The notes: generated by a model not told the origin, from the letters alone. A stretch of 64,000 bases of DNA from Granulicella mallensis MP5ACTX8 (GCF_000178955.2 NC_016631.1:4340001-4404000); one strand, 5' to 3'; counted from the first letter of the stretch, positions 29,916 through 39,714 are shown. Made by a program: numbers and translations.

Positions 29916-31313
29916 ATGAATCGTTCGTGGACCAAGAAGGCTGTTAGTGGAAGCCTGGTGCGGGTTGCCAGTGCCTTGTTGTTGATCTCTGTTCCGTGCC
30001 CGGCGCTATTGGCGCAGAACGCGGTTGACCTCAAGCCGACCCCGCAGCAGACCGAGTGGCAGGATATGGAGTTTGGCGTCATCCTGCACTTCGACACGAA
30101 CACCTTCCTCAACCAGGAGTGGGGCGACGGAACAGCGAGCCCGAAGGTCTTCAACCCAACAAACTTCAATCCCGACCAGTGGATGAAGGCCATCAAGGCT
30201 TCAGGTGCGAAGTATGTGGTGATGGTAGCCAAGCATCACGATGGTTTTGCTCTCTGGCCGACGGGACAAACCGACTACAGCATCAAGCAAAGCCCCTGGA
30301 AAGATGGAAAAGGAGACGTTGTGCGCGAGGTGGCAAACGCCGCACGGGCCAACGGTCTGAAGTTCGGCATCTACCTTTCGCCGTGGGATCGCCACGAGCC
30401 GAAGTACAAGGATCCGGCAGCGTACGACAAGTACTACAACGCGGAGCTTGAAGAGTTGGTTACGAACTATGGCGACCTGGCCGAGTTCTGGCTGGATGGT
30501 GCAGGCAGCACCGGCAGGACCTACAACTTCCCACGCATCATCGAGACCCTGCGCACCTATCAGCCGAACACGATCGTGTTTGCAGATACTTCTCTGTTTG
30601 AGTACGGTGATGCACGCTGGGCCGGCGATGAGTCAGGCAAGATCGAATATCAGAACTGGAACGTCATCGATCGTCACGGGTATCTTCGCTGGCGTCCCGT
30701 CGAAGTAGATACACCGTTGCGCAAGTTCCACTGGTTCTGGCACCCGAATGATGAAGCCTCGCTGAAGAGCGTGGACGAGTTGATCGACAGCTACGAAAAC
30801 TCGGTCGGCCACGGCGGCCAGTGGATGCTGGGCGTTGCTCCCGACAATCGCGGCTTGCTGCCGGATGTCGATGTCGCCCGGCTCCGCGAGCTCGGCGCAA
30901 CCATCACCTCGCGCTACGGCAATGGATTGCTTCATCCGCAGATGACCACGGATGCCAACGTAGCCAAGGCCCTCGACGACGACGCGTCTACCTTCTGGAG
31001 CGCACCGGCTGACTCGCATTCAGCGACACTTGAAGTGCAGTTGCCGCATGCCATGACGTTTGACCACGCACTCACCATGGAGTGGCTCGTTGAAGGTCAG
31101 CAGGTGCAGCAATACAGCATCGATGCCTTCGTCGATGGCACATGGAAGACGGTAGTTTCGAGCTATGCGATCGGGCACAAGAAGATCGATCACTTTGCCC
31201 CGGTAAAGGCACAGCGAGTGAGACTGCATATCCTGACCAGTGCCGGCGTTGCACGCATTCGGACCTTTCAGATTTACTCATTGGATGGCGCGAAGGTAGA
31301 AGCGGCAAGATAG
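29916..31313 (+). CDS. GH29 alpha-L-fucosidase with C-terminal F5/8-type domain
   Basis: 465 residues from the ATG at 29916, with aggag five bases upstream. A signal peptide ends at LLAQ (residue 34). GH29 landmarks are EFGVILHFDTNTF, AKHHDGFALWP at 105-115 and AEFWLDGAG at 189-197, whose Asp194 is the expected nucleophile. Residues about 345-465 form a discoidin-like (CBM32-type) sandwich (ALDDDASTFWSAPADSHSAT). It removes alpha-fucose in the periplasm. Between GH35 and GH3 it suggests a fucosylated galactose side chain such as that of xyloglucan, which is inference. Confidence 0.92.
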   Translation: MNRSWTKKAVSGSLVRVASALLLISVPCPALLAQNAVDLKPTPQQTEWQDMEFGVILHFDTNTFLNQEWGDGTASPKVFNPTNFNPDQWMKAIKASGAKYVVMVAKHHDGFALWPTGQTDYSIKQSPWKDGKGDVVREVANAARANGLKFGIYLSPWDRHEPKYKDPAAYDKYYNAELEELVTNYGDLAEFWLDGAGSTGRTYNFPRIIETLRTYQPNTIVFADTSLFEYGDARWAGDESGKIEYQNWNVIDRHGYLRWRPVEVDTPLRKFHWFWHPNDEASLKSVDELIDSYENSVGHGGQWMLGVAPDNRGLLPDVDVARLRELGATITSRYGNGLLHPQMTTDANVAKALDDDASTFWSAPADSHSATLEVQLPHAMTFDHALTMEWLVEGQQVQQYSIDAFVDGTWKTVVSSYAIGHKKIDHFAPVKAQRVRLHILTSAGVARIRTFQIYSLDGAKVEAAR

Positions 31314-31417
31314 ATCGAAGTGGGGAGTGGTCCATGACACGGGCCACTCCGTTCTCTACCAATGAGCATTCGCTGGTAGACGCAAGGCAACTCGCGGAAT
31401 CTGGAAAGTAGCGAACG

Positions 31418-34042
31418 ATGAAGAAACAACGCAAATTGGGAATGGCCATTGGGCTCGTCTGGGTCTGCACCGCCTGCTTTGGGCAGGAGGTTTGTTCGAA
31501 CAAACAAACCCCGCAGCAGATTGACGCCCGCATCGACGAGCTGATTGCGAAGATGACGGTGTCGGAACGTATTGCCCAGTTGCAGGATCGTGCGCCCGCC
31601 ATAGAACGCCTTGGTCTGCCTTCGTACAACTGGTGGAACGAGGGACTTCACGGCCTGGCACGTGATGGCTATGCCACCGTATTTCCGCAGGCGATTGGGC
31701 TAGCCGCGACGTGGGATGCCCCTTTGCTGCACGAGGTGGGTGACGTCGTTTCGACGGAGGCACGTGCGAAGTTCTACAGCCATGGCGGAGAGAATACTCC
31801 TCGCTTTGGCGGACTTACCGTGTGGTCGCCCAATATCAACATCTTTCGCGATCCGCGCTGGGGCCGAGGGCAGGAGACCTACGGCGAAGATCCGTTCCTG
31901 ACTGCAACGCTCGGAACACAGTTCGTGGAAGGCGTGCAGGGAAACGATCCGTTTTATTTGAAGGCAGATGCGACACCGAAACATTTTGCGGCGCATAGCG
32001 GGCCGGAGGAAGGCCGCGACAGCTTCAATGCCGTGGTCTCGCCGCACGATCTTGCCGACACATATCTACCCGCGTTCCATGCGCTTACAACCAACGCCCA
32101 TGCGGCAGCGCTGATGTGCTCCTACAACGAGATCGACGGAACACCTTCCTGCGCCAGCGGCAACAATCTGCAGGACCTCGTTCGCGAGCGCTGGGGGTTC
32201 AAGGGTTATGTCGTCTCTGACTGCGACGCCGTTGGCAATATTGCCGGCTACCACCACTTCGCTACCGACAACGCCCATGGCGCAGCGGACGCGCTGAACG
32301 CAGGCGTAGATCTGGACTGCGGCAATACCTACGCCGCCCTGTCGAAGAGCCTCGATCAGAATCTGACAACGGAAGCGAAGCTGAACCAGGCGCTGCACCG
32401 CCTGCTGCTGGCGCGGGTACGGCTGGGAATGCTGGACCCGCTGTCGTGCTCACCCTATCGCGACATCGGAGCGGAAGAACTCGATTCGCCCGCACACCAT
32501 ACGCTTGCGCTGCGCGCGGCGGAGGAATCCATTGTGCTGCTGAAGAACGATGGAGTTCTTCCGCTACAGGCCTCAACACAGAAGGTATCGGTGATAGGTC
32601 CTACCGCCGACATGGTCAAAGTGCTGGAGGCCAACTACCACGGCACCGCTCTTCACCCCATCACTCCGCTGGACGGCTTTCGTTCCCGCTTTCACGATGT
32701 GAGCTACGCACAGGGCAGCCTGCTGGCGGAGGGTGTCTCTGCGCCGGTACCACGCAATGCGCTACGCGTTGCTGCGGCTCCAGGCTCCTCTGCCGGGCTC
32801 CAGGCTGAGTACTTCGATAAAGCCTCTTTGGAGGGCACGCCCGCATTCCAGAACACAGCGGAGAAGATCGACTTCGACTTGAATCGCGCGAGCTTTCTGC
32901 CTGCGCTCAAGTCCAAGCAGTACGCCGCCCGCTGGACGGGCTTTCTCGTTCCTCCGGCGGCAGGTTCCTATACGCTTCGGGTCAACATAGAGCGTTGCTG
33001 GGACTGCACCACGCACGATGGCTTCCGTCTGTTCGTAGACGACAAGCTTGTGCTGGAGAACCACGGAGCGAAAGGGGATGCCGACCACAAAACGTTCGAC
33101 TTCGTCGACACCGCACCCCACGCGATTCGACTGGAGTACCTGCATACCGGTGAAGATGACGGCGTGGCGCTCGAATGGGAGCCTCCCGCAGCAGCACTAC
33201 TGGATCAGGCCGTGCAAACCGCGGCAAAATCCGATGTCATCGTCGCGTTTGTTGGCCTCTCTCCCGATCTCGAGGGCGAAGCACTGCAGCTTCGGCTGAA
33301 AGGCTTCAACGGAGGCGATCGCACCAGCCTGGATCTGCCTGAGGCACAGCGCACACTCCTCAGCCGTCTCACCCAATTGCACAAGCCGGTCATCATCGTA
33401 CTTACGTCAGGGTCGGGAGTGGCGCTCGGTCCAGAGGCAAAGGATGCAGCCGGAGTGCTCGAGGCCTGGTACCCAGGTGAAGCCGGTGGAGAAGCTCTTG
33501 CAGGCATACTGGCCGGCAACGTAAACCCGTCCGGTCGCCTGCCTGTAACCTTCTATCGTTCCGTGGATGACCTGCCAGCCTTCACGGACTACAGCATGGC
33601 ACACCGCACCTATCGTTATTTCGACGGTCCAGTGCTGTTCCCTTTCGGCTATGGACTCAGCTACAGCCACTTTCAATATGGACAGCTACGGTTATCGACT
33701 CACATGCTCAAGACGTCCGAACCGCTGGTGGCAATGGTGACAGTACACAACGAGAGCCAGCGTGAGGGCACTGAGGTAGCGGAACTCTACTTGCAGCCGC
33801 CCCAGGCTTCCGGAGCTCCGCGACTCACACTTCAGGGGGTGCAGCGCGTTGCGTTGCGTCCGGGAGAAACACGTGAACTTACATTCAAGTTGGCGCCCGG
33901 CCAACTGAGTACAGTTGATACCTCTGGCGCAAGGACGGTCCGAGCGGGTGAGTACAAGCTTTTCGTGGGCGGAGTGCAGCCGGACTTGAACGTGAGCAAG
34001 GGCGTCGCGTTCAGGATCGAAGGAGCATCGCTCCCGCAGTAA
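31418..34042 (+). CDS. GH3 beta-glucosidase/xylosidase with inserted PA14 domain
   Basis: 874 residues with a signal peptide (about 1-22). The GH3 N-terminal barrel has WNEGLHG at 73-79, PKHF at 187-190 and the nucleophile Asp268 in GYVVSDCDAVG. A PA14 domain (about 460-595, LQAEYFDKASLEG to HTGEDDGVALEW) is inserted into the second GH3 domain, followed by GH3_C and a fibronectin-like end (VTVHNESQREGTEVAELYLQ). The opening NWWNEGLHGLARDG is of the beta-xylosidase-like branch; PA14 inserts narrow the substrate to short oligosaccharides. It is the last gene of the locus. Confidence 0.93.
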   Translation: MKKQRKLGMAIGLVWVCTACFGQEVCSNKQTPQQIDARIDELIAKMTVSERIAQLQDRAPAIERLGLPSYNWWNEGLHGLARDGYATVFPQAIGLAATWDAPLLHEVGDVVSTEARAKFYSHGGENTPRFGGLTVWSPNINIFRDPRWGRGQETYGEDPFLTATLGTQFVEGVQGNDPFYLKADATPKHFAAHSGPEEGRDSFNAVVSPHDLADTYLPAFHALTTNAHAAALMCSYNEIDGTPSCASGNNLQDLVRERWGFKGYVVSDCDAVGNIAGYHHFATDNAHGAADALNAGVDLDCGNTYAALSKSLDQNLTTEAKLNQALHRLLLARVRLGMLDPLSCSPYRDIGAEELDSPAHHTLALRAAEESIVLLKNDGVLPLQASTQKVSVIGPTADMVKVLEANYHGTALHPITPLDGFRSRFHDVSYAQGSLLAEGVSAPVPRNALRVAAAPGSSAGLQAEYFDKASLEGTPAFQNTAEKIDFDLNRASFLPALKSKQYAARWTGFLVPPAAGSYTLRVNIERCWDCTTHDGFRLFVDDKLVLENHGAKGDADHKTFDFVDTAPHAIRLEYLHTGEDDGVALEWEPPAAALLDQAVQTAAKSDVIVAFVGLSPDLEGEALQLRLKGFNGGDRTSLDLPEAQRTLLSRLTQLHKPVIIVLTSGSGVALGPEAKDAAGVLEAWYPGEAGGEALAGILAGNVNPSGRLPVTFYRSVDDLPAFTDYSMAHRTYRYFDGPVLFPFGYGLSYSHFQYGQLRLSTHMLKTSEPLVAMVTVHNESQREGTEVAELYLQPPQASGAPRLTLQGVQRVALRPGETRELTFKLAPGQLSTVDTSGARTVRAGEYKLFVGGVQPDLNVSKGVAFRIEGASLPQ

Positions 34043-34045
34043 GCC

Positions 34046-34077
34046 ATCTGCCGATCGCGCTATCGCGATCGGCAGAT
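34046..34077. terminator. Perfect hairpin between convergent genes
   Basis: ATCTGCCGATCGCG at 34046-34059, loop CTAT, then the complement at 34064-34077. It sits three bases after the GH3 stop and eight before the end of the PLP-enzyme gene. No long T-tract, but the stem is strong in both directions. Confidence 0.75.
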
Positions 34078-34084
34078 ATCAAAC

Positions 34085-35491
34085 CTAGGCTTTTGGCGCT
34101 GCACTGAATATTTCGACAAGCCTGTCTGCAATGATCTTGTCTTCGCCTTCTTTCAACTGCCAGACGGCAAATCCAAACGTATTTGGATTCTTCGCTGCAC
34201 GTTCAGCACGTTTCGGCTTTGCTGCTTTAGCGGTGGACTTATCCGAATTTGCGTCGGGGTTCCGTCCCCGCATGCCACCGGAATCAGCGCCCATGCTTCC
34301 AATTCCGACGGGCTGCGTAGCTGCCAGCTGAAGCATCACCTCGTGTCCCGTGATCGCAAGCTTCGAGGAGTCGATCATCCAGCTATAGCTTGGCGTGACA
34401 TTTCCCAGTGCCTGCGGGTCGAACTCCCGAGGCTGGGCTTTGACACCGAACTTTGCTACCGCGTCAGAGATCACCTGCGCGCGCGCGTCATACATTCTCA
34501 ACGTTGCGTCGTAGTCCTGATTGACGAATATCTCCAGTGCCTTCAGTAAGCCAAAGATAGTTTCCTTGCCGACCTTGCAGCACCGTCCAATACGGTCTTC
34601 CTGCGGACTCATATTCATCAGAGCCCAGTGAATTAACTCTTCTTTGCCTATCAGGATTCCGGATGCCTGAGGTCCGCAGATATCCTTGCCGCCGCTGAAG
34701 GTCACCATGTCGAAACCGATCGCTGGATACTCCCAAAGACGCGATACCGGCGGCACATCAGCCGAGGCATCGTTGAAGGTATAGATGCCGTGCTTCCTGG
34801 CGATCTCCACGGTCTCCGGCCCACTCACTTTGCCCTTATCGGAGAGGATGTTCGTGAAGTGGATGGCAAGTGTCCTGGGATTAATCGCGGCGATCATCTC
34901 CTCTCGCGTTTCGACCTCGATCAACTTTGCGCCAGTCTGGCGTATCTGATGGTCAAAAGCATACCGATGGCTCTTTTGAATGATGACCTCTGTCCGGGGA
35001 AAACCTGTTACATCAGGACAGGCCTTGAGGCGAGGCTCAAGATCCTCGGTCATCATTCCGGCATAGCCAACCACCATGGCAGCCGCCGCACCGCCGGTAA
35101 CGAGACCTGTATATCCCACGGGTGACTTACAGAGCTTGGCAATAAATTTTCCAGCAGCAACTTCCAATTCATCAATCAAGACAAAGTGTTCATTGCCTCG
35201 GCGAATAAGCTCCATAACCTCGGGCTTCATCACGGAGCCACCGATTACGGTCACAGTACCCACGATATTGATGAGAGGCTTTACTCCAAGCTCGGCATAG
35301 ATATCCCCGGTTGAACCTAGCCCTGTGGTGATCGGCACGATAGGATTGCCGTCAATCTTCGACAGGGAGTGTTCGTGTTCGCCCACAAGTAGCTCAGAAC
35401 CTTTTGCCTCGCGTCCGGCAAATAAACTTCCGCTCGCTGCGCCCAACATAGAAAGAAAGGACCGACGACTCCAACCGAACTTCAAATTCAT
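34085..35491 (-). CDS. Tat-exported PLP-dependent SelA/DgaE-like enzyme (copy 1)
   Basis: 468 residues from the ATG at 35491 (ggag ten bases upstream). A Tat signal, WSRRSFLSMLGAASGSLFAG, opens the protein. The fold is that of the SelA-related PLP enzymes that include D-glucosaminate-6-phosphate ammonia-lyase (DgaE): TGGAAAAMV, HRYAFDHQI, PLP-ring partner Asp241 in FNDASADVPP and cofactor lysine Lys269 in TFSGGKDICGPQASG. Tat export fits an enzyme that must fold around its cofactor first. Residues about 395-435 are a basic, low-complexity insert (Lys/Ala/Arg-rich) unlike copy 2. It likely removes an amino group by elimination from an amino sugar acid in the periplasm; the substrate is inferred from the family. 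Confidence 0.8.
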   Translation of the reverse strand: MNLKFGWSRRSFLSMLGAASGSLFAGREAKGSELLVGEHEHSLSKIDGNPIVPITTGLGSTGDIYAELGVKPLINIVGTVTVIGGSVMKPEVMELIRRGNEHFVLIDELEVAAGKFIAKLCKSPVGYTGLVTGGAAAAMVVGYAGMMTEDLEPRLKACPDVTGFPRTEVIIQKSHRYAFDHQIRQTGAKLIEVETREEMIAAINPRTLAIHFTNILSDKGKVSGPETVEIARKHGIYTFNDASADVPPVSRLWEYPAIGFDMVTFSGGKDICGPQASGILIGKEELIHWALMNMSPQEDRIGRCCKVGKETIFGLLKALEIFVNQDYDATLRMYDARAQVISDAVAKFGVKAQPREFDPQALGNVTPSYSWMIDSSKLAITGHEVMLQLAATQPVGIGSMGADSGGMRGRNPDANSDKSTAKAAKPKRAERAAKNPNTFGFAVWQLKEGEDKIIADRLVEIFSAAPKA

Positions 35492-35590
35492 GCCAGGACT
35501 CCGTAGGATCAAGAAGTTTTCCGCAAAGATAGGATGTGGATACGGTAAGGTAAACCGTCCGGAACTGCCAGAGACAAATGACCTAAGCCT

Positions 35591-35614
35591 CTTCTAGGCC
35601 GAATGACCTAGAAG
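35591..35614. promoter_or_regulatory. TAGG-N8-CCTA element, site 1
   Basis: CTTCTAGG at 35591-35598 and CCTAGAAG at 35607-35614 form a perfect eight-base dyad around ccgaatga. The core CTAGG-N8-CCTAG (35594-35611) matches three other intergenic sites at 36923, 51078 and 51273. It lies about 100 bases before the PLP-enzyme start and directly after the oxidoreductase stop, so it could also act as that gene's RNA hairpin. A further half-site, acaaatgaCCTAA, is at 35574-35586. Confidence 0.5.
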
Positions 35615-35615
35615 A

Positions 35616-36734
35616 TCATCGCGATATTAGCTGCAAGCGTCTCGCTTCAGACCAGGCAAGACGTTCCTCTTCCGTCAACGGGATCGACAAAGCCCTCTCC
35701 TGCTTCCCTGAATCAAAAGAAGTCTGCAAAATAGCCATCCCAGCCAGAGCATCTTCCAGGGGAATCGGCATGGGTTTCAACTTTAGGATTGCGTCCCTTA
35801 CCCCTGCATAAAAAAGACTTTGGTCTGCCGCAGGAACAGGAATCTCGACTCTCTTGCCTGTGGCTCCTTCATAGAGGACACCGGGATCAGGATCGTACCC
35901 AAAGCCCGGCGATCCGGGAAGAACGCCCTGGTTCAATTGCGCTTCCTGAGTATCGGCTCCATACTTTGCCCAGCTCGCGGTCGTCCCATGAATGATGGTT
36001 CGCGGACCACCACCGGAAGCGAGTAAGGAAGCGTGCAGGATGACTCGGAGACGATCATAGTTCAGTTGAACATGCGCCCAATCGTCCGTTTTACCGCCAG
36101 CACGCATCACTCCGAAGCTTGCATTGACGGAGTGTGGGAGCCCAAAGAGATAGACCGCCAGATCGATAAGGTGCGGACCAAGATCGAACCACAAACCTGC
36201 ACCCGGCCCGGGGTCTTCTCGCCACCGCTGGCGGACGTTCGGTCGAAATCGATCCATGTGACATTCGAAGTGCGATATCTCTCCAAGCGCGCTGGACTCG
36301 ATGATGGCCTTGCTCGCGAGGATCTCACTATCCCAACGCCGATTGTGGAAGGCAGTCAGCAACTGTCCCTGTTGACGCGCAAGACTCACCAGAGACCGGG
36401 CTTCATCGAGGTCTACCGTAAAGGGCTTGTCGATGACAACGCTTTTGCCGGCACGCAAGGCATCCGCAGCCAGGGGGTGATGGCTATCGTTCGGACTGGC
36501 GATCACCACGAGATCGACATCGGCGCGGCTAGCGACTTCGCTGGCGGCACAGACATGGACCCCGGGCAGATCCGCTAAGACAGCCTCCTTCCTGCTAGAC
36601 CCAACGACAGTTAGCTCGAGCCCCGCTACCGAACGAATCAGTGGAGCGTGAAACACCCTGCCTGCGTAGCCATAGCCGATGAGGGCAACCCGAATTTTCT
36701 GCGTTTCGTTATTCATGCTTTGTGACATCTCCAT
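35616..36734 (-). CDS. Gfo/Idh/MocA-family NAD(P)-dependent oxidoreductase
   Basis: 372 residues, no signal peptide. The Rossmann motif is ALIGYGYAGRVFHAP at about 17-31; DKPFTVDLDEA near residue 101 carries the conserved Lys-Pro pair, and WFDLGPHLIDLAVYLFG has the catalytic-region His. It resembles Escherichia coli YdgJ. It should oxidise or reduce a sugar, polyol or sugar acid in the cytoplasm, and would be the intracellular step after the exported enzymes around it. It reads towards the PLP-enzyme gene (124-base gap) and is divergent from the transporter. Start may instead be the ATG at 36716. Confidence 0.88.
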   Translation of the reverse strand: MEMSQSMNNETQKIRVALIGYGYAGRVFHAPLIRSVAGLELTVVGSSRKEAVLADLPGVHVCAASEVASRADVDLVVIASPNDSHHPLAADALRAGKSVVIDKPFTVDLDEARSLVSLARQQGQLLTAFHNRRWDSEILASKAIIESSALGEISHFECHMDRFRPNVRQRWREDPGPGAGLWFDLGPHLIDLAVYLFGLPHSVNASFGVMRAGGKTDDWAHVQLNYDRLRVILHASLLASGGGPRTIIHGTTASWAKYGADTQEAQLNQGVLPGSPGFGYDPDPGVLYEGATGKRVEIPVPAADQSLFYAGVRDAILKLKPMPIPLEDALAGMAILQTSFDSGKQERALSIPLTEEERLAWSEARRLQLISR

Positions 36735-36922
36735 TACCTATCATCGCGTCAGCTTAGGTTGTGGAGCAGTTAGTCTCAACTGCCCTCAAAATCGTAACAA
36801 CATACAGGCAAAGAATTTTTCTTTAAAACATCTTCCTGGTGGAACTACATGGGCAACCAGAACGTATTGTTCGACGAGAAAGTGAGCGGCTTCACCTTTC
36901 GTCCAAATAAATTGTCATACAC

Positions 36923-36940
36923 CTGGGACAAATGCCCTAA
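36923..36940. promoter_or_regulatory. TAGG-N8-CCTA element, site 2
   Basis: CTGGG at 36923-36927, acaaatgc, CCTAA at 36936-36940, in the 297-base gap between the divergent oxidoreductase and transporter genes and 92 bases before the transporter start. The eight-base spacer is almost identical to acaaatga before the half-site at 35582. Nothing else is clear in this gap. Confidence 0.5.
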
Positions 36941-37031
36941 GCACTAGAGGCCTCATAGACCTGCTATCGGTTAGAGTGCAAGGGAGATACATATCAAGCC
37001 TTTAAAAGATTTGCGAATCGGGAGAATCAAC

Positions 37032-38327
37032 ATGGTTGTAGGCCGGCGCACGAGAGTCAGATGGTTTCTGAGTTTCTGGCTCTTCATTCTCAGTGGAGTC
37101 GCCTTCCTTGATCGCACGAATATCTCGATCGCGGGGCTTGAAATCAGCCGTGAATTTGGGCTTAGCAATCAGCGCCTCGGTTGGATCTTCTCTGCGTTTC
37201 TGATTGGTTATGCCGGCTTCCAGTTACCTGCAGGCTATCTGGCGGCGCGTTTCGGGCCGCGGCGCGTTCTCACCTTTGGAGTGTTCTGGTGGGGCATTGC
37301 AACGGCACTTACCGCGGTGATGCCTTCGGGGCTCCCGCATTCGCTCGCGCTCTTTATTGCTGTCAGGTTTGCGCTCGGTGCCGGCGAAGCTGTGATCTAT
37401 CCTGCCGCCAATCAATTCGTCGCACGATGGATACCGCAGCAGGAACGAGGCTTCGTCAATGGACTTATCTTTGCCGGCGTAGGAGCAGGAAGCGGACTAA
37501 CCCCACCACTGCTCACATGGATCATTGTCGAGCAAGGTTGGCGCGCCGCTTTCTGGTTCAGCGCCACCATCGGCTTTGCGGCAGGAGCGATCTGGTGGGT
37601 CTTTGCGCGCGATACACCCGAAGATCATCCCGGCGTTGCCAGGTCGGAACTGGTCGAGATCAGACAAGGGCTGCAATCAAATTCAGCCGACACCCTGGAG
37701 GGGCCGGTTTCACAAGGCACGGCCATCTCATGGAGAGCTATTTTCGCGCGAAAGGATCTCGCAGCCCTGATGGCCGGCTATTTCAGCTTTGGCTATATTG
37801 CCTGGGTCTTTTTCAGCTGGTTCTTTCTCTATATGGCGCAGGTACGAGGATTCGATCTAAAGGCCAGCGCCCGTTATGCCATGCTTCCCTTCCTTTGCAT
37901 GACCGTGTTTAGCCTCGTTGGCGGCGCCCTGTCCGACTGGTTGACCCGTCTTTACGGGCTGCGCGTGGGACGATGCTATCTTGCAGCGTTTTCCTTGTTT
38001 TTGACGAGTGTATTCCTCGTACTTGGCTCGCAGGCGAGAAGCCCACAACTGGCTGGCATCATCCTTGCCGGTGGTGCCGGGGCCCTCTATCTTTCGCAAA
38101 GCACTTTCTGGTCTGTCTCGGTAGATATTGCCGGTCGCAGCTCAGGTGTTTTCTCGTCCATCGTGAATATGGGAGGACAGATAGGGGGTGCGCTCACGGC
38201 TTCTCTCACTCCATGGATTGCACAGCGTTTCGGCTGGACAACATCGTTTGCGGTAGCTGCCGCCTTTGCGATCATAGGTGGCCTTTGCTGGCTTGTCGTC
38301 CACCCAGAGAACGCACTGGAAGCATGA
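37032..38327 (+). CDS. MFS transporter, anion:cation symporter (sugar-acid) type
   Basis: 431 residues from the ATG at 37032, six bases after gggaga; an upstream in-frame TTG is unlikely. Twelve membrane segments are predicted. The opening LDRTNISIAGLEISREFGLS and the loop GYLAARFGPRR match the anion:cation symporter group (ExuT, DgoT, GarP), which carry hexuronates, galactonate and similar acids with protons. It therefore probably imports the sugar-acid product made by the exported enzymes nearby. Site 2 of the shared element lies upstream. Substrate is inferred. Confidence 0.85.
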   Translation: MVVGRRTRVRWFLSFWLFILSGVAFLDRTNISIAGLEISREFGLSNQRLGWIFSAFLIGYAGFQLPAGYLAARFGPRRVLTFGVFWWGIATALTAVMPSGLPHSLALFIAVRFALGAGEAVIYPAANQFVARWIPQQERGFVNGLIFAGVGAGSGLTPPLLTWIIVEQGWRAAFWFSATIGFAAGAIWWVFARDTPEDHPGVARSELVEIRQGLQSNSADTLEGPVSQGTAISWRAIFARKDLAALMAGYFSFGYIAWVFFSWFFLYMAQVRGFDLKASARYAMLPFLCMTVFSLVGGALSDWLTRLYGLRVGRCYLAAFSLFLTSVFLVLGSQARSPQLAGIILAGGAGALYLSQSTFWSVSVDIAGRSSGVFSSIVNMGGQIGGALTASLTPWIAQRFGWTTSFAVAAAFAIIGGLCWLVVHPENALEA

Positions 38328-38390
38328 AATCGCGACAACGCAGTGTTTTGCGCTTGCAAGAGGTGGTCGAAGTGTGATGCTTTAGGAGCA

Positions 38391-39656
38391 GTGATACGTC
38401 AGCTCAAGTCAACCGTACTGGTATGGCTGTTCGCCATCAGCATTTCAATCAGCCCTTTGATTGGACAAGTTGTTCCTGCGCCAACGACACCCGCGTCCGT
38501 TTCGGCTTCCGATGTATCGTCCGGAGCTCAAACAGTGGAGGAGCCAGGAAATAAGCCGAGTGCCATGATTATGGGCTGGTCCTTCACAGGGGAAGAAACT
38601 CCCCAAACTACAGCCACCGACAAACCAGCCATCCTGGAACCGGGAAATCCCGGGTTTGTCGTTTTTTTCAATCCGCAGGGGCCAACCTCCCCGACGACGG
38701 AGTTTCGTTATCGGCTTATCGGCTACGACCCCGACTGGACCATGACCCGCGAACATATTGCGCACTATAGAAGGCTTTCACCGGGCAAGTACACCTTTGA
38801 GGTGCAATCGCGGCAAGGGGGTGGACAGTGGCATTCGCCTGGCGCCAGGCTCTCCGTTGTGCAGCACCCGTTCTTTTATCAAACCTGGTACTTCTACCTG
38901 CTTGTCATTCTTGGGCTTGTCATCCTGGTCGCACAGTTGCTTAGTCAACGCGATCAGCTTCTAAAAGGGCAAATGGGCATTGTTCTAGAGGAACGCAATC
39001 GTATCGCGAGCGATTGTCACGACACGCTGATGGCGGGCTTTGCAGCTATCTCCTGGCAGCTCGAGGCAACCGCCAAGTTGTTCCGGGACACGGACGAACC
39101 GGACACACCGGCAGCAAAGTCCTGTGAACTTGCGCGCAGTATGGTCGCTCATTGCCAGGCAGAAGCTCGACGGATCATCTGGGACCTTCGCGATTCAGAA
39201 GAGCTCACCAACATGCTCTCCCAGGCTCTATCGCGTGCCATCACCACCCATCGCCTCAAGGATTCCATCGAGACCACACTTGACGTCCAGGGAAACGAGA
39301 TACCGATTGCTCCCGGCGCTGTCCATCACCTCGTCTGCATCGGGCAGGAGGCAGTAACAAATGCCATGCGTCATGCCAACGCATCCACCATCCAGATCAC
39401 CCTGCGCTTTGAAAGCGACTCTCTCAGCTTGAGCATTCGAGATAACGGGCAAGGCTTCCACTCATCGAGCTCCACGATCCGCACAGGCCACTTTGGAATC
39501 CCGGTGATGGAAGAGAGAGCCAGAAAACTCGGTGGTGTACTCCGGCTACACAGCACAGAAGGTGTAGGAACAGAAGTAGCCGTCACCGTTGACTTTCAAA
39601 CCATCAACCAGCCAATCCGGCAGCAGCACCATGTCGTGCCATGGATTGGAGTTTAG
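38391..39656 (+). CDS. Sensor histidine kinase, HisKA_3 type with a periplasmic Y_Y_Y-like domain
   Basis: 421 residues from the GTG at 38391 (aggag close upstream; another GTG lies at 38343). A signal or first membrane segment (about 6-26) is followed by a short periplasmic domain (FRYRLIGYDPDWT, PGKYTFEVQSRQGGGQWH) typical of Y_Y_Y sensors and one membrane helix (about 166-186). The kinase part has ERNRIASDCHDTLMAGF with phospho-acceptor His210, then HATPase motifs GQEAVTNAMRHANAS and DNGQGF. The beta-propeller normally found before Y_Y_Y (some 700 residues) is absent. It pairs with the response regulator 58 bases downstream. Confidence 0.85.
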   Translation: MIRQLKSTVLVWLFAISISISPLIGQVVPAPTTPASVSASDVSSGAQTVEEPGNKPSAMIMGWSFTGEETPQTTATDKPAILEPGNPGFVVFFNPQGPTSPTTEFRYRLIGYDPDWTMTREHIAHYRRLSPGKYTFEVQSRQGGGQWHSPGARLSVVQHPFFYQTWYFYLLVILGLVILVAQLLSQRDQLLKGQMGIVLEERNRIASDCHDTLMAGFAAISWQLEATAKLFRDTDEPDTPAAKSCELARSMVAHCQAEARRIIWDLRDSEELTNMLSQALSRAITTHRLKDSIETTLDVQGNEIPIAPGAVHHLVCIGQEAVTNAMRHANASTIQITLRFESDSLSLSIRDNGQGFHSSSSTIRTGHFGIPVMEERARKLGGVLRLHSTEGVGTEVAVTVDFQTINQPIRQQHHVVPWIGV

Positions 39657-39714
39657 AATTTCAACCTATAAGTTTCTGGTAATTCGTTTTACAGGTGCTG
39701 AGGGAACAACGTAA

